DNA of 64,000 nt from NCBI RefSeq assembly GCF_001645385.1, contig NZ_LVHI01000011.1, forward strand, positions 1 to 64,000, given 5' to 3'. The translations under genes were made by a program, and so were the position numbers. Origin of the DNA: Rhodococcoides kyotonense (GTDB lineage Bacteria; Actinomycetota; Actinomycetes; Mycobacteriales; Mycobacteriaceae). The notes under the pieces are model-generated. The model was not told the origin of the DNA. It saw only the letters and a program-made list of their open reading frames with translations, and made no database searches. Positions 34,084-42,832 of the stretch are shown piece by piece. Position 1 is the first letter of the stretch, and the number at the start of each line of letters is the position of its first letter.

Positions 34084-34178
34084 GGGGTCTCCAGAGACAT
34101 GGATTCGAGTTTAGGCAAGCAGGGAAGCGTCAGAACATGCGGAGCAGATCCGCAGGGACCATGGATAGGGTGGGCAGC

Positions 34179-35120
34179 ATGACAGAAGCCGCGACAGCAG
34201 CAGCACGCCATTTTCGGACGGCGATCGTTCCCGCAGCAGGAATGGGAACTCGCTTTCTGCCTGCAACGAAAACGGTTCCGAAAGAATTGCTGCCGGTCGT
34301 CGACACACCGGGAATCGAACTCGTCGCCGGTGAAGCCGCCGACTCCGGTGCCGGACGCCTCGTGATCGTCACCTCGCCGGGCAAGGACGGCGTCGTCGCG
34401 CACTTCGTCGAAGACCTCGTTCTCGAAACCAAGCTCGAGGCCAGCGGCAAGCTCAAGATGCTCGAGAAGGTACGCGTCGCACCCGCGTTGCTCGACGTCC
34501 AATCCGTCGTGCAGAACGAGCCCCTCGGACTCGGTCACGCCGTCGCCTGCGCCGAGGAAGTCCTCGACGACGACGAGGATGCCGTCGCCGTTCTGCTTCC
34601 CGACGACCTGGTTCTCCCACGCGGCGTCCTCGACGTCATGTCGCGCGTGCGTGCCAAGCGCGGCGGAACTGTGCTGTGCGCGTTCGAGGTTCCCGAGGAG
34701 AACGTCTCGTCGTACGGCGTCTTCTCCGTCGAGACGGTTCCGGACGCCGTCAACCCCAACGTGCTCAAGGTCACCGGCATGGTCGAGAAGCCGAAGCGCG
34801 AGGAGGCGCCGTCGCTGTTCGCCGCAGCGGGTCGCTACCTGCTCGATCGAGCCATCTTCGACGCGTTGCGACGCATCGAGCCCGGCGCGGGCGGCGAGCT
34901 GCAGCTGACCGACGCCATCGCGCTGCTGATCTCCGAGGGCCACCCGGTTCACGTCGTCGTGCATCGAGGATCCCGACACGACCTCGGAAATCCCGGGGGA
35001 TATCTTCGTGCTGCGGTTGACTTTGCTCTCGAACGTGACGATTACGGGCCTGCGTTGCGTGAGTGGCTGACCGAGCGTCTGAGCGACGATTGGGCGCCGC
35101 AGCTCACCAGCTACGAGTAG
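34179..35120 (+). CDS. galU: UTP-glucose-1-phosphate uridylyltransferase GalU
   Basis: A 313-aa nucleotidyltransferase making UDP-glucose for trehalose, glucan and cell-wall precursors. The pyrophosphorylase signature AAGMGTRFLPATKTVPKE, the sugar-binding PLGLGHAVACAEE and the catalytic-site LLPDDLVLP are all present, as are GMVEKPKREEAPS and GGELQLTDAI. ATG 34179 fits a ribosome site (AGGG at 34166-34170); ATG 34161 is a weaker alternative. It heads the galU-glp-rimJ-glpR string conserved in Corynebacteriales. Confidence 0.95.
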   Translation: MTEAATAAARHFRTAIVPAAGMGTRFLPATKTVPKELLPVVDTPGIELVAGEAADSGAGRLVIVTSPGKDGVVAHFVEDLVLETKLEASGKLKMLEKVRVAPALLDVQSVVQNEPLGLGHAVACAEEVLDDDEDAVAVLLPDDLVLPRGVLDVMSRVRAKRGGTVLCAFEVPEENVSSYGVFSVETVPDAVNPNVLKVTGMVEKPKREEAPSLFAAAGRYLLDRAIFDALRRIEPGAGGELQLTDAIALLISEGHPVHVVVHRGSRHDLGNPGGYLRAAVDFALERDDYGPALREWLTERLSDDWAPQLTSYE

Positions 35121-35154
35121 GCCCGACGTATGACCGGATAGAGGAAGGGCCACA

Positions 35155-36414
35155 TTGCGCTCGGTTGAGGATCAGCAGACCCGGGTGACCGCTGCGGCGG
35201 TAGCTCCACGACCGGTTCGGGTGGCGATCTCCGAAGCGCAAGGTCTCCTCTGTGCGGAAGAAGTGGTCACCGAGCGGCCGCTGCCCGGGTTCGATCAGGC
35301 TGCAATCGACGGTTATGCGGTCCGCAGCGTCGACGTGTCGGCCGCAGGCACCGATCTGCGCAACGAGGACGACGAGCGCATCGACCTGACGTTGCCTGTC
35401 GTCGGCGAGGTCACCGCGGGTTCGCGGCAACCGATTCGGTTGCAGCCGCGTCAGGCAGTGCGCGTCGACACCGGCGCCCCGCTGCCCACGCTCGCCGACG
35501 CGGTTCTGCCGCTCGATCGGACCGACGGCGGCCATGCGCGCGTCAAGGTGTTCCGGCCGGTGCGATCGGGCGACTACGTCCGCAAGGTCGGTGACGACGT
35601 CCAGCCCGGCGACGTCGCAGTGCGGTCGGGAACCATCATCGGTGCGGCGCAGGTGGGTCTGCTCGCCGCCGTCGGCCGGGACAAGGTGCTCGTGCACCCG
35701 AGGCCGAGGCTGTCGGTCATCTCGGTGGGCGGCGAGCTCGTCGACATCGATCGCACGCCCGGCGCGGGCCAGGTCTACGACGTCAATTCCTATGCACTCG
35801 CCGCAGCAGCCCGTGACGCCGGTGCCGACGTCAACCGCGTCGGCATCGTCAGTACCGATCCGAAGCGGCTGCGCGAGGTCGTCGAAGGTCAGTTGATCCG
35901 GTCCGAGATCGTCGTCATCGCAGGCGCTGTCGGCGGAGGCGCGTCCGACGGTGTCCGAGAAGCACTCTCGGACCTCGGCGATCTCGAAGTCGAGCGCGTC
36001 GCGATGCATCCCGGATCCGTGCAGGGCTTCGGCCAACTGGGTCGCGACGAAGTGCCGACGTTTCTGTTGCCCGCGAACCCCGTCAGCGCGCTCGTCGTGT
36101 TCGAGGTGATGGTGCGTCCACTGATCCGAATCGCGCTCGGACGTCGACAGCCAATGCGCCGCATCGTCACTGCGCGAACCGTCGCGCCCATCACGTCGAT
36201 CGAGGACCGCAAGGGCTTCCTCCGCGGACAGCTCATGCGCGACGAGGCCACCGGCGAATATCTCGTCCAAGCACTCGGCGGGGCGCCCGGGGCGTCGTCG
36301 CACCTGCTCGCGACGCTCGCCGAAGCGAACTGTCTCGTCGTCATCGACCCGGACGTCACCGAAGTGCGTACGGGCGAGGAAGTGGACGTGTCCTTCCTGG
36401 CGCAGCGGGGGTAG
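35155..36414 (+). CDS. glp: MoeA/gephyrin-like protein (Glp; MoeA1-type)
   Basis: A 419-aa MoeA-fold protein: PGFDQAAIDGYAVRS, the RVDTGAPLPTLADAVLP catalytic region, the molybdopterin-binding domain VISVGGELVDIDRTPGAGQVYDVNS, and a C-terminal beta domain. Classical MoeA inserts molybdate into adenylylated molybdopterin. The gene between galU and rimJ in Corynebacterium is instead Glp, a gephyrin-like division protein that, as I recall, interacts with FtsZ and the membrane receptor GlpR; the same position and the receptor homologue at 37366 suggest that role here. Note NSYALAAAARDAG replaces parts of the usual MoeA T-x-G-D/E-L site. The start is TTG 35155 with GAGGAAGGG upstream. Confidence 0.85.
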   Translation: MRSVEDQQTRVTAAAVAPRPVRVAISEAQGLLCAEEVVTERPLPGFDQAAIDGYAVRSVDVSAAGTDLRNEDDERIDLTLPVVGEVTAGSRQPIRLQPRQAVRVDTGAPLPTLADAVLPLDRTDGGHARVKVFRPVRSGDYVRKVGDDVQPGDVAVRSGTIIGAAQVGLLAAVGRDKVLVHPRPRLSVISVGGELVDIDRTPGAGQVYDVNSYALAAAARDAGADVNRVGIVSTDPKRLREVVEGQLIRSEIVVIAGAVGGGASDGVREALSDLGDLEVERVAMHPGSVQGFGQLGRDEVPTFLLPANPVSALVVFEVMVRPLIRIALGRRQPMRRIVTARTVAPITSIEDRKGFLRGQLMRDEATGEYLVQALGGAPGASSHLLATLAEANCLVVIDPDVTEVRTGEEVDVSFLAQRG

Positions 36415-36426
36415 GCGACTGCGTCG

Positions 36427-36472
36427 CACGTGCGCGCGAATGTGTAGCGGGCTATACATTTCTGCGCACGTG
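36427..36472. repeat. Palindromic element A
   Basis: Two 22-nt arms, 36427-36448 and 36451-36472, flank a GG centre (TAGC-gg-GCTA). Three of the four arm differences are G-U wobbles if read as plus-strand RNA, that is, in the direction of the upstream glp transcript. It sits 12 bp after the glp stop and before rimJ. It belongs to the same family as copies at 46959, 48959 and 54454. Confidence 0.88.
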
Positions 36473-36495
36473 GGCGGAACGCCTAATATCGACTG

Positions 36496-37143
36496 ATGCC
36501 GCGCACGTGGTCGAGCCACCCTGGTTGGCCCGCGAAACTTGGACCCCTCACCGTTGCTGCGGGCGTCGTCACCGTGCGTCCCGTACGTCTGCGCGACGCG
36601 GCCGCCTGGAGTCGCCTGCGGCTCGGCGACCGCGAACACCTCGAGCCGTGGGAACCGACCGGCGAGGGCTCGTGGGAAGCGCGCCACCACATTTCGTCGT
36701 GGCCCGCATTGTGTTCCGGGCTGAAGTCCGAAGCACGTAAGGGACACATGATCCCGATGGCCATCGAGATCGACGGCGAGTTCTGCGGACAGATCACCGT
36801 CGGCAACATCGTGCGCGGCGCGTTACGTTCGGCGTGGATCGGGTACTGGGTCGCCAAGGAAGTCAACGGGCGCGGCGTTGCGACAGCAGCTTTGGCGCTC
36901 GGGCTCGACCATTGCTTCGGTGCCGTCGGACTGCACCGCGTCGAAGCGACGGTGCGTCCCGAGAACCTGGCCAGCCAGGCCGTACTGCGCAACGTGGGCT
37001 TTCGCGAGGAAGGACTGCTGCGCAGGTACCTCGACGTCGACGGCCAGTGGCGGGATCATCTTCTCGTCGCGATGACCGTCGACGAGGTTCAGGCCACCGT
37101 CGCGGATCGCTTGGTGCGCACGGGCAGAGCTGCCTGGGCCTGA
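36496..37143 (+). CDS. rimJ: GNAT N-acetyltransferase, RimJ/RimL type
   Basis: A 215-aa acetyltransferase. Acetyl-CoA-binding motifs A and B read WIGYWVAKEVNGRGVATAALAL and LHRVEATVRPENLASQAVLRNVGFREEG, typical of ribosomal-protein N-terminal acetyltransferases of the RimJ/RimL group. The actual substrate is not known in actinobacteria. It lies between glp and glpR, as in M. tuberculosis (Rv0995) and corynebacteria, raising the question of whether it modifies a division protein. A hairpin (37185-37219) follows it. Confidence 0.87.
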   Translation: MPRTWSSHPGWPAKLGPLTVAAGVVTVRPVRLRDAAAWSRLRLGDREHLEPWEPTGEGSWEARHHISSWPALCSGLKSEARKGHMIPMAIEIDGEFCGQITVGNIVRGALRSAWIGYWVAKEVNGRGVATAALALGLDHCFGAVGLHRVEATVRPENLASQAVLRNVGFREEGLLRRYLDVDGQWRDHLLVAMTVDEVQATVADRLVRTGRAAWA

Positions 37144-37184
37144 CGTCCCACCAGCGACCGCGTCGTCAGGAATTCCACCTCTGC

Positions 37185-37219
37185 GGCGCCCGAGTGGGAC
37201 ACGACGCCCACTGGGCGCC
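37185..37219 (+). terminator. Hairpin after rimJ
   Basis: GGCGCCCgAGTGGG pairs with CCCACTGGGCGCC across an 8-nt loop with one bulged G. No T-tract follows, so termination efficiency is uncertain; it separates rimJ from glpR. Confidence 0.55.
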
Positions 37220-37365
37220 GCCTGACACTGCAGGCTCGAGACTGATGTGACTAAAGTGACGTGAGTGTAGTTCTGGTCGGCGCGTCTACCCGGTTCCGCC
37301 GGTGTAGCCGCCTAGCCTGATCAGGTCACCGTTGTCGCAGCCGACGAACAGGAAGGAACGCCGGA

Positions 37366-38160
37366 ATGCCCAACTCGATCATCTGGATCGGTCTGGTCGC
37401 CATCTGGCTGTTCGTGCTGCTCCCGATGATGATGAGCAAGCGGCCGCGCATCATGCAGACGTCCGACGCGGCGCTCGCCACACGGGTTCTGCATCGCGGC
37501 GGCAGCAAGAAGCCCGCCCGCGGTCCCGCCGTAGGGCATGCGAGCGACCCAGATTGGCGACCCGAATACGACGAGCGAGTGTCGGCGCCCGCCAGCGTCG
37601 TCTTCGGGCGCACCGTACCGAGAATCGACGCGGAGGACCCGATGGACACTCACGCAGAAGCCGAGGACACCGATCGGGGCGACGTGGACGAGCGTGCCTA
37701 CGTTCCGAACCGCCGCGGACGCGGTGGATTCGACCCCGAAGCCGACGCGATCGCCCGGGCCGCCAGATACTCGTTCCGCCAACGTGCCGTTCTCGGACTG
37801 GTTTTCGCGATCATCGCGTCGGGGGCCCTGGCCGTCATCGTCTCGTCGATGTTGTGGTGGGTGTGCGGATTGACCGTCGTCGCCCTCGCCGGATACATGT
37901 ACTACCTCCGTCGCCAGGTGCAGATCGAACAGGAGATCCGCCGTCGACGTATGAACCGAATGGGTCGATCGCGCCTCGGCGTGGAGTCTCGCACCGACGA
38001 GGAACTCAGGCTCGTGCCGCAGCGTCTGCGTCGGCCAGGGGCCGTCGTTCTCGAAATCGACGACGAGGACCCGCAATTCGACCACCTCGATCACTACGAG
38101 GAGCCGTTCCAGCAGTCCGCTCCGGTGCACGACGACATCCGCCGCGCATCGGGGGCGTGA
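37366..38160 (+). CDS. glpR: GlpR/SepX-like membrane receptor of the division machinery
   Basis: A 264-aa membrane protein. TM1 is at the N-terminus (IIWIGLVAIWLFVLLPMMM), a basic/acidic cytoplasmic region of about 110 residues follows, then TM2-TM3 at about 140-182 (FAIIASGALAVIVSSMLWW, GLTVVALAGYMYYLRR), then a basic, arginine-rich stretch and an acidic tail. Topology and position match Rv0996, corynebacterial GlpR (receptor for gephyrin-like Glp) and Streptomyces SepX, which affect septum positioning. A function in recruiting Glp/FtsZ to the membrane is inferred from this conserved context, not from a visible motif. Confidence 0.8.
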   Translation: MPNSIIWIGLVAIWLFVLLPMMMSKRPRIMQTSDAALATRVLHRGGSKKPARGPAVGHASDPDWRPEYDERVSAPASVVFGRTVPRIDAEDPMDTHAEAEDTDRGDVDERAYVPNRRGRGGFDPEADAIARAARYSFRQRAVLGLVFAIIASGALAVIVSSMLWWVCGLTVVALAGYMYYLRRQVQIEQEIRRRRMNRMGRSRLGVESRTDEELRLVPQRLRRPGAVVLEIDDEDPQFDHLDHYEEPFQQSAPVHDDIRRASGA

Positions 38161-38262
38161 TTCCGGTAGGAGTGCCGTCGCTACGTCGACGAAGGCAACC
38201 CCGGGTTTCGTGGATCGAGCAGTGCTTTGGTACTGTTGCGCAGCGCGGTTCACCGACCGCGA

Positions 38263-38338
38263 GGGGCTGTGGCGCAGTTGGTAGCGCGTCTCGTTCGCAT
38301 CGAGAAGGTCAGGGGTTCGATTCCCCTCAGCTCCACCA
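38263..38338 (+). tRNA. tRNA-Ala (anticodon CGC)
   Basis: Cloverleaf: acceptor GGGGCTG/CAGCTCC with one G-U pair, D-arm GCGC-AGTTGGTA-GCGC, anticodon stem TCTCG/CGAGA with loop TTCGCAT (anticodon CGC, reading GCG), T-arm AGGGG-TTCGATT-CCCCT, discriminator A and an encoded CCA (38336-38338). It is followed within 7 bp by a strong terminator. This is the only tRNA seen in the window. Confidence 0.96.
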
Positions 38339-38344
38339 CACAGA

Positions 38345-38385
38345 ACAAGGCCCGGTCGACACTGTCGACCGGGCCTTGTTTCGTT
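38345..38385. terminator. Terminator between tRNA-Ala and the 39-aa peptide gene
   Basis: A perfect 16-bp stem ACAAGGCCCGGTCGAC / GTCGACCGGGCCTTGT with an ACT loop is followed by TTCGTT. The A-rich upstream side means it can also end leftward transcripts, such as that of the 39-aa ORF. Confidence 0.88.
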
Positions 38386-38397
38386 CGGTGTGCAGGA

Positions 38398-38517
38398 TCA
38401 GGAAGCGGATCCCGATCCGAGGGCGCCGAGGAGCTCGATCAGAGGAATGTCGGAAGCGGAGCTTCCCGTGGTGCTTCCGGTGGACAGAATGCTGGAGATG
38501 AAGGTTGCGAGATCCAT
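38398..38517 (-). CDS. 39-aa Ser/Gly/Leu-rich peptide
   Basis: A short gene encoding MDLATFISSILSTGSTTGSS then ASDIPLIELLGALGSGSAS. A good ribosome site (AAGGGG, 9 nt spacing) precedes the ATG at 38517, and its transcript would end at the strong hairpin 38345-38385. Composition is mildly amphipathic: hydrophobic clusters at both ends separated by a Ser/Thr/Gly linker, and no basic residues. It lies alone in the 310 bp between tRNA-Ala and the MMPL gene. I do not recognise a family. Confidence 0.5.
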   Translation of the reverse strand: MDLATFISSILSTGSTTGSSASDIPLIELLGALGSGSAS

Positions 38518-38697
38518 TTCGGAAAACCCCTTGTTTCGGTGGAGGGAGTGTGCAAACCGGTTGTGCCCGACAGTGCTGCTCAACCACAGGTATTGATACC
38601 GGACCGAAGAAGACTGCGTCAGAGGTTTTCGGGTGAATTCTTGACGATTGGGACATAGCACTACGTCCAAAGAAACCTCTGGTGGTGTATCCCAGGA

Positions 38698-40884
38698 CTA
38701 GGGCGGCGCGCGACGAGCCAACGCCGACGGCCACCAGATCGCCCGGCCGATGTCGTAGGACAGCGCGGGCACCAGAATGCTGCGCACGACGATGGTGTCC
38801 AGCAGAACGCCGAACGCCACCGCGAACCCGATCTCGGCCAGGAAGACCAGCGGAAGTACCCCGAGCACGGCGAACGTCGCCGCCAGGACGACGCCCGCAG
38901 ACGTGATCACCCCACCCGTCACTGCGAGTCCGCGAAGGATGCCGGGCCGCGTGCCGTGCCCGAGGGTCTCCTCGCGCACACGCGTCATCAGGAAGATGTT
39001 GTAGTCGATGCCGAGTGCGACGAGAAAGACGAACGCGAACAACGGGAACGACTGGTCCGCGCCCGCGAAGTGGAACACGTGCGAGAACATCCACCCGCTG
39101 ACGCCGAGGGTCGCCGCGAACGACAGCACGACCGTCGCGATGAGAATCAGCGGAATCAGCAACGCGCGCAACAGGATCGACAGCACGACGAAGATGACGA
39201 CGAGCACGATGGGAATGATCAGATTGCGGTCGTGCACCGACGCCGCCTGCACGTCGACCGTCGCAGCCGAATTGCCGCCCACGAGAGTCTCGTCGATCCC
39301 GTGGAGATTCGCCCGCAGTCGTTCGACGGTGTCCAAGGCCGCGGGGGAATCGGGCGCGTCGGCGAGCGTCGCGTTGATCAGAATTCGTCCGTCGACCGGT
39401 TGTACCTGCAGAGACGGGGGCGGACACCCCGTCTGGCCGGCCAGTGCCGCCGGACCGACCGTCGCGATCAGATCGGCCAGCTTCGCGAAATCGACTTGCA
39501 CACAGACGGATCCGGGTTCCTGCGCAACGCCCTGAGTGCGTTCTGCGGCACGGATGACGTCGTCGGCCGAATCCTGGGAGGTGACGATCACTGCGGGCGC
39601 GCCGGTGCCTGGGTCGAACTTCGACGTGTACAGCTGCTGACCGACGACGGCCTCGGGCTCGTTGGTGAAGTTCTCGGTCGTCGTCAGGCCGTCGGTGTCG
39701 AGGCTGGTGATGCCCACGAGGCACAGTAGAAGCAGAACCGTCGCGCCGATCCAAGCCGGCCGGTGTCTGCGTTCGACCGCGGCGGCGACGCGTCCCCACA
39801 GCCCGTGCGTCGCGAGATCGGTCCTGTCGTCGACGTCGGGGCGGCGGGGCCAGAACACCCACCGGCCGCACAGGGACAGCGCGACCGGCAGGAACGTCAT
39901 CATCACCAGGACGGTGCACGCGATGCCGATCGCCGCGACGGGTCCGAGGCTCTTGTTGGAGTTCAACTCGGAGAACATCAGGCACAGCAGGCCGATGATC
40001 ACCGTTCCCGCCGACGCGAGAATCGCGGGCGCCGACTCCTTCCACGCCCTGGCCATCGCGTCGAACCTGCTCGGATACGCGTGTAGTTCTTCTCGATACC
40101 GCGCGATCAGCAGCAGCGCGTAGTCGGTCCCCGCGCCGATCACGAGGACGAAGAGAATGCCCTGGCTCTGGCCCGTCAGCGTCAGGACGTCGTGCTTGGC
40201 CAAGTAGTAGATGATCACCGACGCCAACCCGACCGCGAGCACAGCCGACAGGATCGGAAAGACCCAGAGCACGGGCGAGCGATAGACCACCAGCAGGATC
40301 AGCACAACGACCAGGAGAGCCGCACCGAGCAGGGCGCCGTCGAGCCCGGCGAACGCGTCGATGAACGCCACGAGCAGGCCACCGGGGCCGGCCGGAAGGA
40401 CGTCGACGCCGTCGGGGACGGCCCCGCGGGCAGTGTCGACGACGGTTTCCTCGGTGGCGGCCAGGGCGTCGCCGCTGACGTCGACGCCGTCGGCCTTGGC
40501 CACCAGCGGCACGTAGAGCGCGGCGGTCTGTCCGTCCGCGGAGTACTGGGGAGGCGTCATGCCCTTGCCGTCGACCCCGTCGATGCCCGAGATCTGCCGA
40601 CGCGCGTCCTCGATCGCGCGCTTGTCGTCGTCGGTCAGTCCGGAATCACGATCGAACAGGACGAATCCGGGGATGGATTGAACCGACAGGAATGCCGTCG
40701 ACTCATTCGCGACGACGGTGGATTCGGCCGACCCCGGAAGGTACGACGCGTTGTCGTTCTTCTGTACCTCGCCGAGCTTGCCTTGGTAGGTGCCGCCGAA
40801 TGCGCCGAGCAGCAGGGCCGCGACCGCGAGTGCGACGACGGTGAAGACCGGCCACCGGGAGAGAAGCTTCGCCGTCTGACCCAT
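38698..40884 (-). CDS. MMPL-family RND transporter
   Basis: A 728-aa exporter with the MMPL plan: TM1 near the N-terminus (WPVFTVVALAVAALLLGAFGG), an extracytoplasmic porter domain, TM2-6, a second porter domain and TM8-12. Conserved core segments are GAGTDYALLLIARYREEL in the first half and VALGIDYNIFLMTRVREE in the second, each with the proton-relay Asp-Tyr pair. MMPL proteins export lipids, siderophores or antibiotics across the inner membrane of mycolate bacteria. MGQTAKLLSR at 40884 is preceded by GAGGAGAA. No lipid-synthesis cluster adjoins it, so the substrate is open. Confidence 0.92.
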   Translation of the reverse strand: MGQTAKLLSRWPVFTVVALAVAALLLGAFGGTYQGKLGEVQKNDNASYLPGSAESTVVANESTAFLSVQSIPGFVLFDRDSGLTDDDKRAIEDARRQISGIDGVDGKGMTPPQYSADGQTAALYVPLVAKADGVDVSGDALAATEETVVDTARGAVPDGVDVLPAGPGGLLVAFIDAFAGLDGALLGAALLVVVLILLVVYRSPVLWVFPILSAVLAVGLASVIIYYLAKHDVLTLTGQSQGILFVLVIGAGTDYALLLIARYREELHAYPSRFDAMARAWKESAPAILASAGTVIIGLLCLMFSELNSNKSLGPVAAIGIACTVLVMMTFLPVALSLCGRWVFWPRRPDVDDRTDLATHGLWGRVAAAVERRHRPAWIGATVLLLLCLVGITSLDTDGLTTTENFTNEPEAVVGQQLYTSKFDPGTGAPAVIVTSQDSADDVIRAAERTQGVAQEPGSVCVQVDFAKLADLIATVGPAALAGQTGCPPPSLQVQPVDGRILINATLADAPDSPAALDTVERLRANLHGIDETLVGGNSAATVDVQAASVHDRNLIIPIVLVVIFVVLSILLRALLIPLILIATVVLSFAATLGVSGWMFSHVFHFAGADQSFPLFAFVFLVALGIDYNIFLMTRVREETLGHGTRPGILRGLAVTGGVITSAGVVLAATFAVLGVLPLVFLAEIGFAVAFGVLLDTIVVRSILVPALSYDIGRAIWWPSALARRAPP

Positions 40885-41031
40885 CGTCGTTCTCCTCGGA
40901 TGCCTGATGCACACGAAAAAGTCGCTGGCCAAGTAGACCACGGTGACATCGCGCGGGTGATGGGAACGACGGGGTGAGCATCCCGGTAGCATTCGTGAGA
41001 AGTACGCAACTGGCCGCTACGTGGAGTGTGA

Positions 41032-41487
41032 ATGGCTTTCGAGATTGTCGACCTCGAGGAAACGTGGGTCGCCGGTCTTCCGGTTCGTAGCCCCAAGCGG
41101 GCTCTGGGAAGACTCAACGATCCGAATTTGGATGCGGCGTGGTCGTCGGTGTTGAACCAGGAGATCCCGGGACCGCTGGCGTCGATCTACACGGACTTCG
41201 CGCCCGGAATCGGTTCGTACAACACGCAGATCGTCGGCTATCGATGTTCTGCGCTGAGCCAGGTGACGCGTGGGCATCTCGTCGCCAAGGTTCCGCGTGC
41301 CAAGTACGCAAAGTTCTCGTCGGTCGGCCACTTCCCCGACATCATGACGCGATTGTGGAAGCAGATCGATCACGCAGAGGAGGAGGGCGAGATCACCCGT
41401 ACCTTCACCGCGGACTACGAGTACTACCCGCACGCGTACAAGATCGATCTGTACCTGTCGATCGAGCAGACAGGATTCAACGCGTGA
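41032..41487 (+). CDS. GyrI-like/AraC effector-binding domain protein 1
   Basis: A 151-aa stand-alone effector-binding domain (COG3708/GyrI-like): FEIVDLEETWVAGLPVR at the start, VPRAKYAKFSSVGHFPDIM in the middle and YYPHAYKIDLYLSI at the end, preserving the beta-alpha-beta fold of AraC/BmrR ligand-binding domains. No DNA-binding domain is attached. Such stand-alone proteins bind small hydrophobic ligands or inhibit gyrase in E. coli (GyrI). The stop overlaps the next gene's GTG by 4 bp. Confidence 0.84.
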   Translation: MAFEIVDLEETWVAGLPVRSPKRALGRLNDPNLDAAWSSVLNQEIPGPLASIYTDFAPGIGSYNTQIVGYRCSALSQVTRGHLVAKVPRAKYAKFSSVGHFPDIMTRLWKQIDHAEEEGEITRTFTADYEYYPHAYKIDLYLSIEQTGFNA

Positions 41488-41918
41488 CGCACCGAGTGAC
41501 CGCGCGGTCCGCGGAGTTGTTCGGCGGCCTGGTCGCGCCACGCATCACCCCCGGCGCCGAGGTGAGCAACAGCGAGTTGATCCGATTCCTCCGTGAGCGC
41601 ATCCGCGAGCGTTCGGCCGACGACATCGTGGTCAGCACCGTCTTCGTGCCCGACGCACACGGCGTCTACAACGCGGTCGTGGCGGTCAAGCATCTGTCTC
41701 CCGGCGACGTGCCCATCGGTGACGTCTTCGTTGAGGTCCCGAGCGGCGTGTACGCCGTCTTCTCTCCGAGTGGCACCCTGCGCGACCCGATCCAGGACGT
41801 GTGGGCGCAGGCCGAGGAAGCGACGGAATCGGGTGCGATATTCCGCGCGTACAAAGAGGACATCGAGGTCGTTACAAATTCCGGCGAAGTGGAACTTTTT
41901 ATTTCGATCGTTATGTGA
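41484..41918 (+). CDS. GyrI-like/AraC effector-binding domain protein 2
   Basis: A 144-aa protein homologous over its second half to its upstream neighbour: VPSGVYAVFSPSG aligns with VPRAKYAKFSSVG, and EVELFISIV with KIDLYLSI. It is probably a tandem duplicate that has diverged. The start is GTG 41484, overlapping the upstream TGA (GTGA), so the two are translationally coupled and may form a heterodimer. No signal peptide. Function is unknown beyond ligand binding. Confidence 0.78.
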   Translation: MTHRVTARSAELFGGLVAPRITPGAEVSNSELIRFLRERIRERSADDIVVSTVFVPDAHGVYNAVVAVKHLSPGDVPIGDVFVEVPSGVYAVFSPSGTLRDPIQDVWAQAEEATESGAIFRAYKEDIEVVTNSGEVELFISIVM

Positions 41919-42109
41919 AGCGGCGATTATGCCGACCGAATGTCACTTCTGGATCACGAAGAGTGGTTCGTTGCAGTTAGTATTATCTCGCGCAACCGGA
42001 CAGACGGTAGGTGCGGCGAAGTTCGAGCCCACGGATTCGCCCAGGCCACCACTGATCACAGCTGGTCGGCGTCGGTGTCAAACAGGCAACTGAGCAGGGG
42101 TGAAGCTAC

Positions 42110-42784
42110 ATGGTTAGGCAATTGAGGGCAGAAGCGACACGTGCGGCAGCGCTGCGCGCGGCAGCCGATCTCTTTCTCGAAGTAGGTCATGCAAATGCGA
42201 CATTGAGTCAGGTGTCCGCGCAGTCCGGTGTCACCAAGGGTGCGCTGTATTTCCATTTCGCGTCCAAGGAAGAACTGGCCAAGGCGATCGTCGACGAGGG
42301 ACACGAGCGTGTCTCGACGGCATGCGCGGGCCTGGTCGACAGCCGCTCGCCTGCTCTCGAATCGGTCATCGGCATCTCGTACTCGGTGCTGGAACTGGCC
42401 GCCTCCGACCCCCTCGTGCGCGTCATGTACCGCTTGCAGATGGAGATCGACGGGTCCGAGACCGCGCGGGGCAGCGTGTTCGGAACGTGGGGGAACATCT
42501 TCGAGCACCTCTTCGACCGTGCCATCGAACACGGTGACGTCGCCGATCACCTCGACTCCTCCAATGCTGCACTGCTCGTCTGCGAGATGCTCGCCGGCGT
42601 GCTGATGGTGTCCGAGGCTCAGTCGACGCTCGAGACGGCTCCGTCGCGCATGGAGAAGGTCTGGCACACCGTGCTGCCGTCGCTCGTTCCGCCGAACAAG
42701 CTCGGATACTTCCGGGAATTCGCGGCTCGCAGCCTGTCCAGCTTCGTGCCCGCCGAGATGGCGACGTCGCCCGTCGACGCCTAG
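42110..42784 (+). CDS. TetR-family regulator, gamma-butyrolactone-receptor-like
   Basis: A 224-aa TetR protein. The HTH (residues about 8-60) reads AALRAAADLFLEVGHANATL then VSAQSGVTKGALYFHFASKEEL, the form typical of the ScbR/ArpA autoregulator-receptor subgroup. The C-terminal ligand pocket is of matching length. Rhodococci have reported gamma-butyrolactone-like signals, so a hormone-like ligand is possible, but no afsA/scbA-type synthase is nearby. A ribosome site (AGGGGTGAA) precedes ATG 42110. Confidence 0.88.
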   Translation: MVRQLRAEATRAAALRAAADLFLEVGHANATLSQVSAQSGVTKGALYFHFASKEELAKAIVDEGHERVSTACAGLVDSRSPALESVIGISYSVLELAASDPLVRVMYRLQMEIDGSETARGSVFGTWGNIFEHLFDRAIEHGDVADHLDSSNAALLVCEMLAGVLMVSEAQSTLETAPSRMEKVWHTVLPSLVPPNKLGYFREFAARSLSSFVPAEMATSPVDA

Positions 42785-42832
42785 TTCTCACCCTCCTTGC
42801 GGGGAGTCGGCGTCGGGCGGACACTGTGTGAC

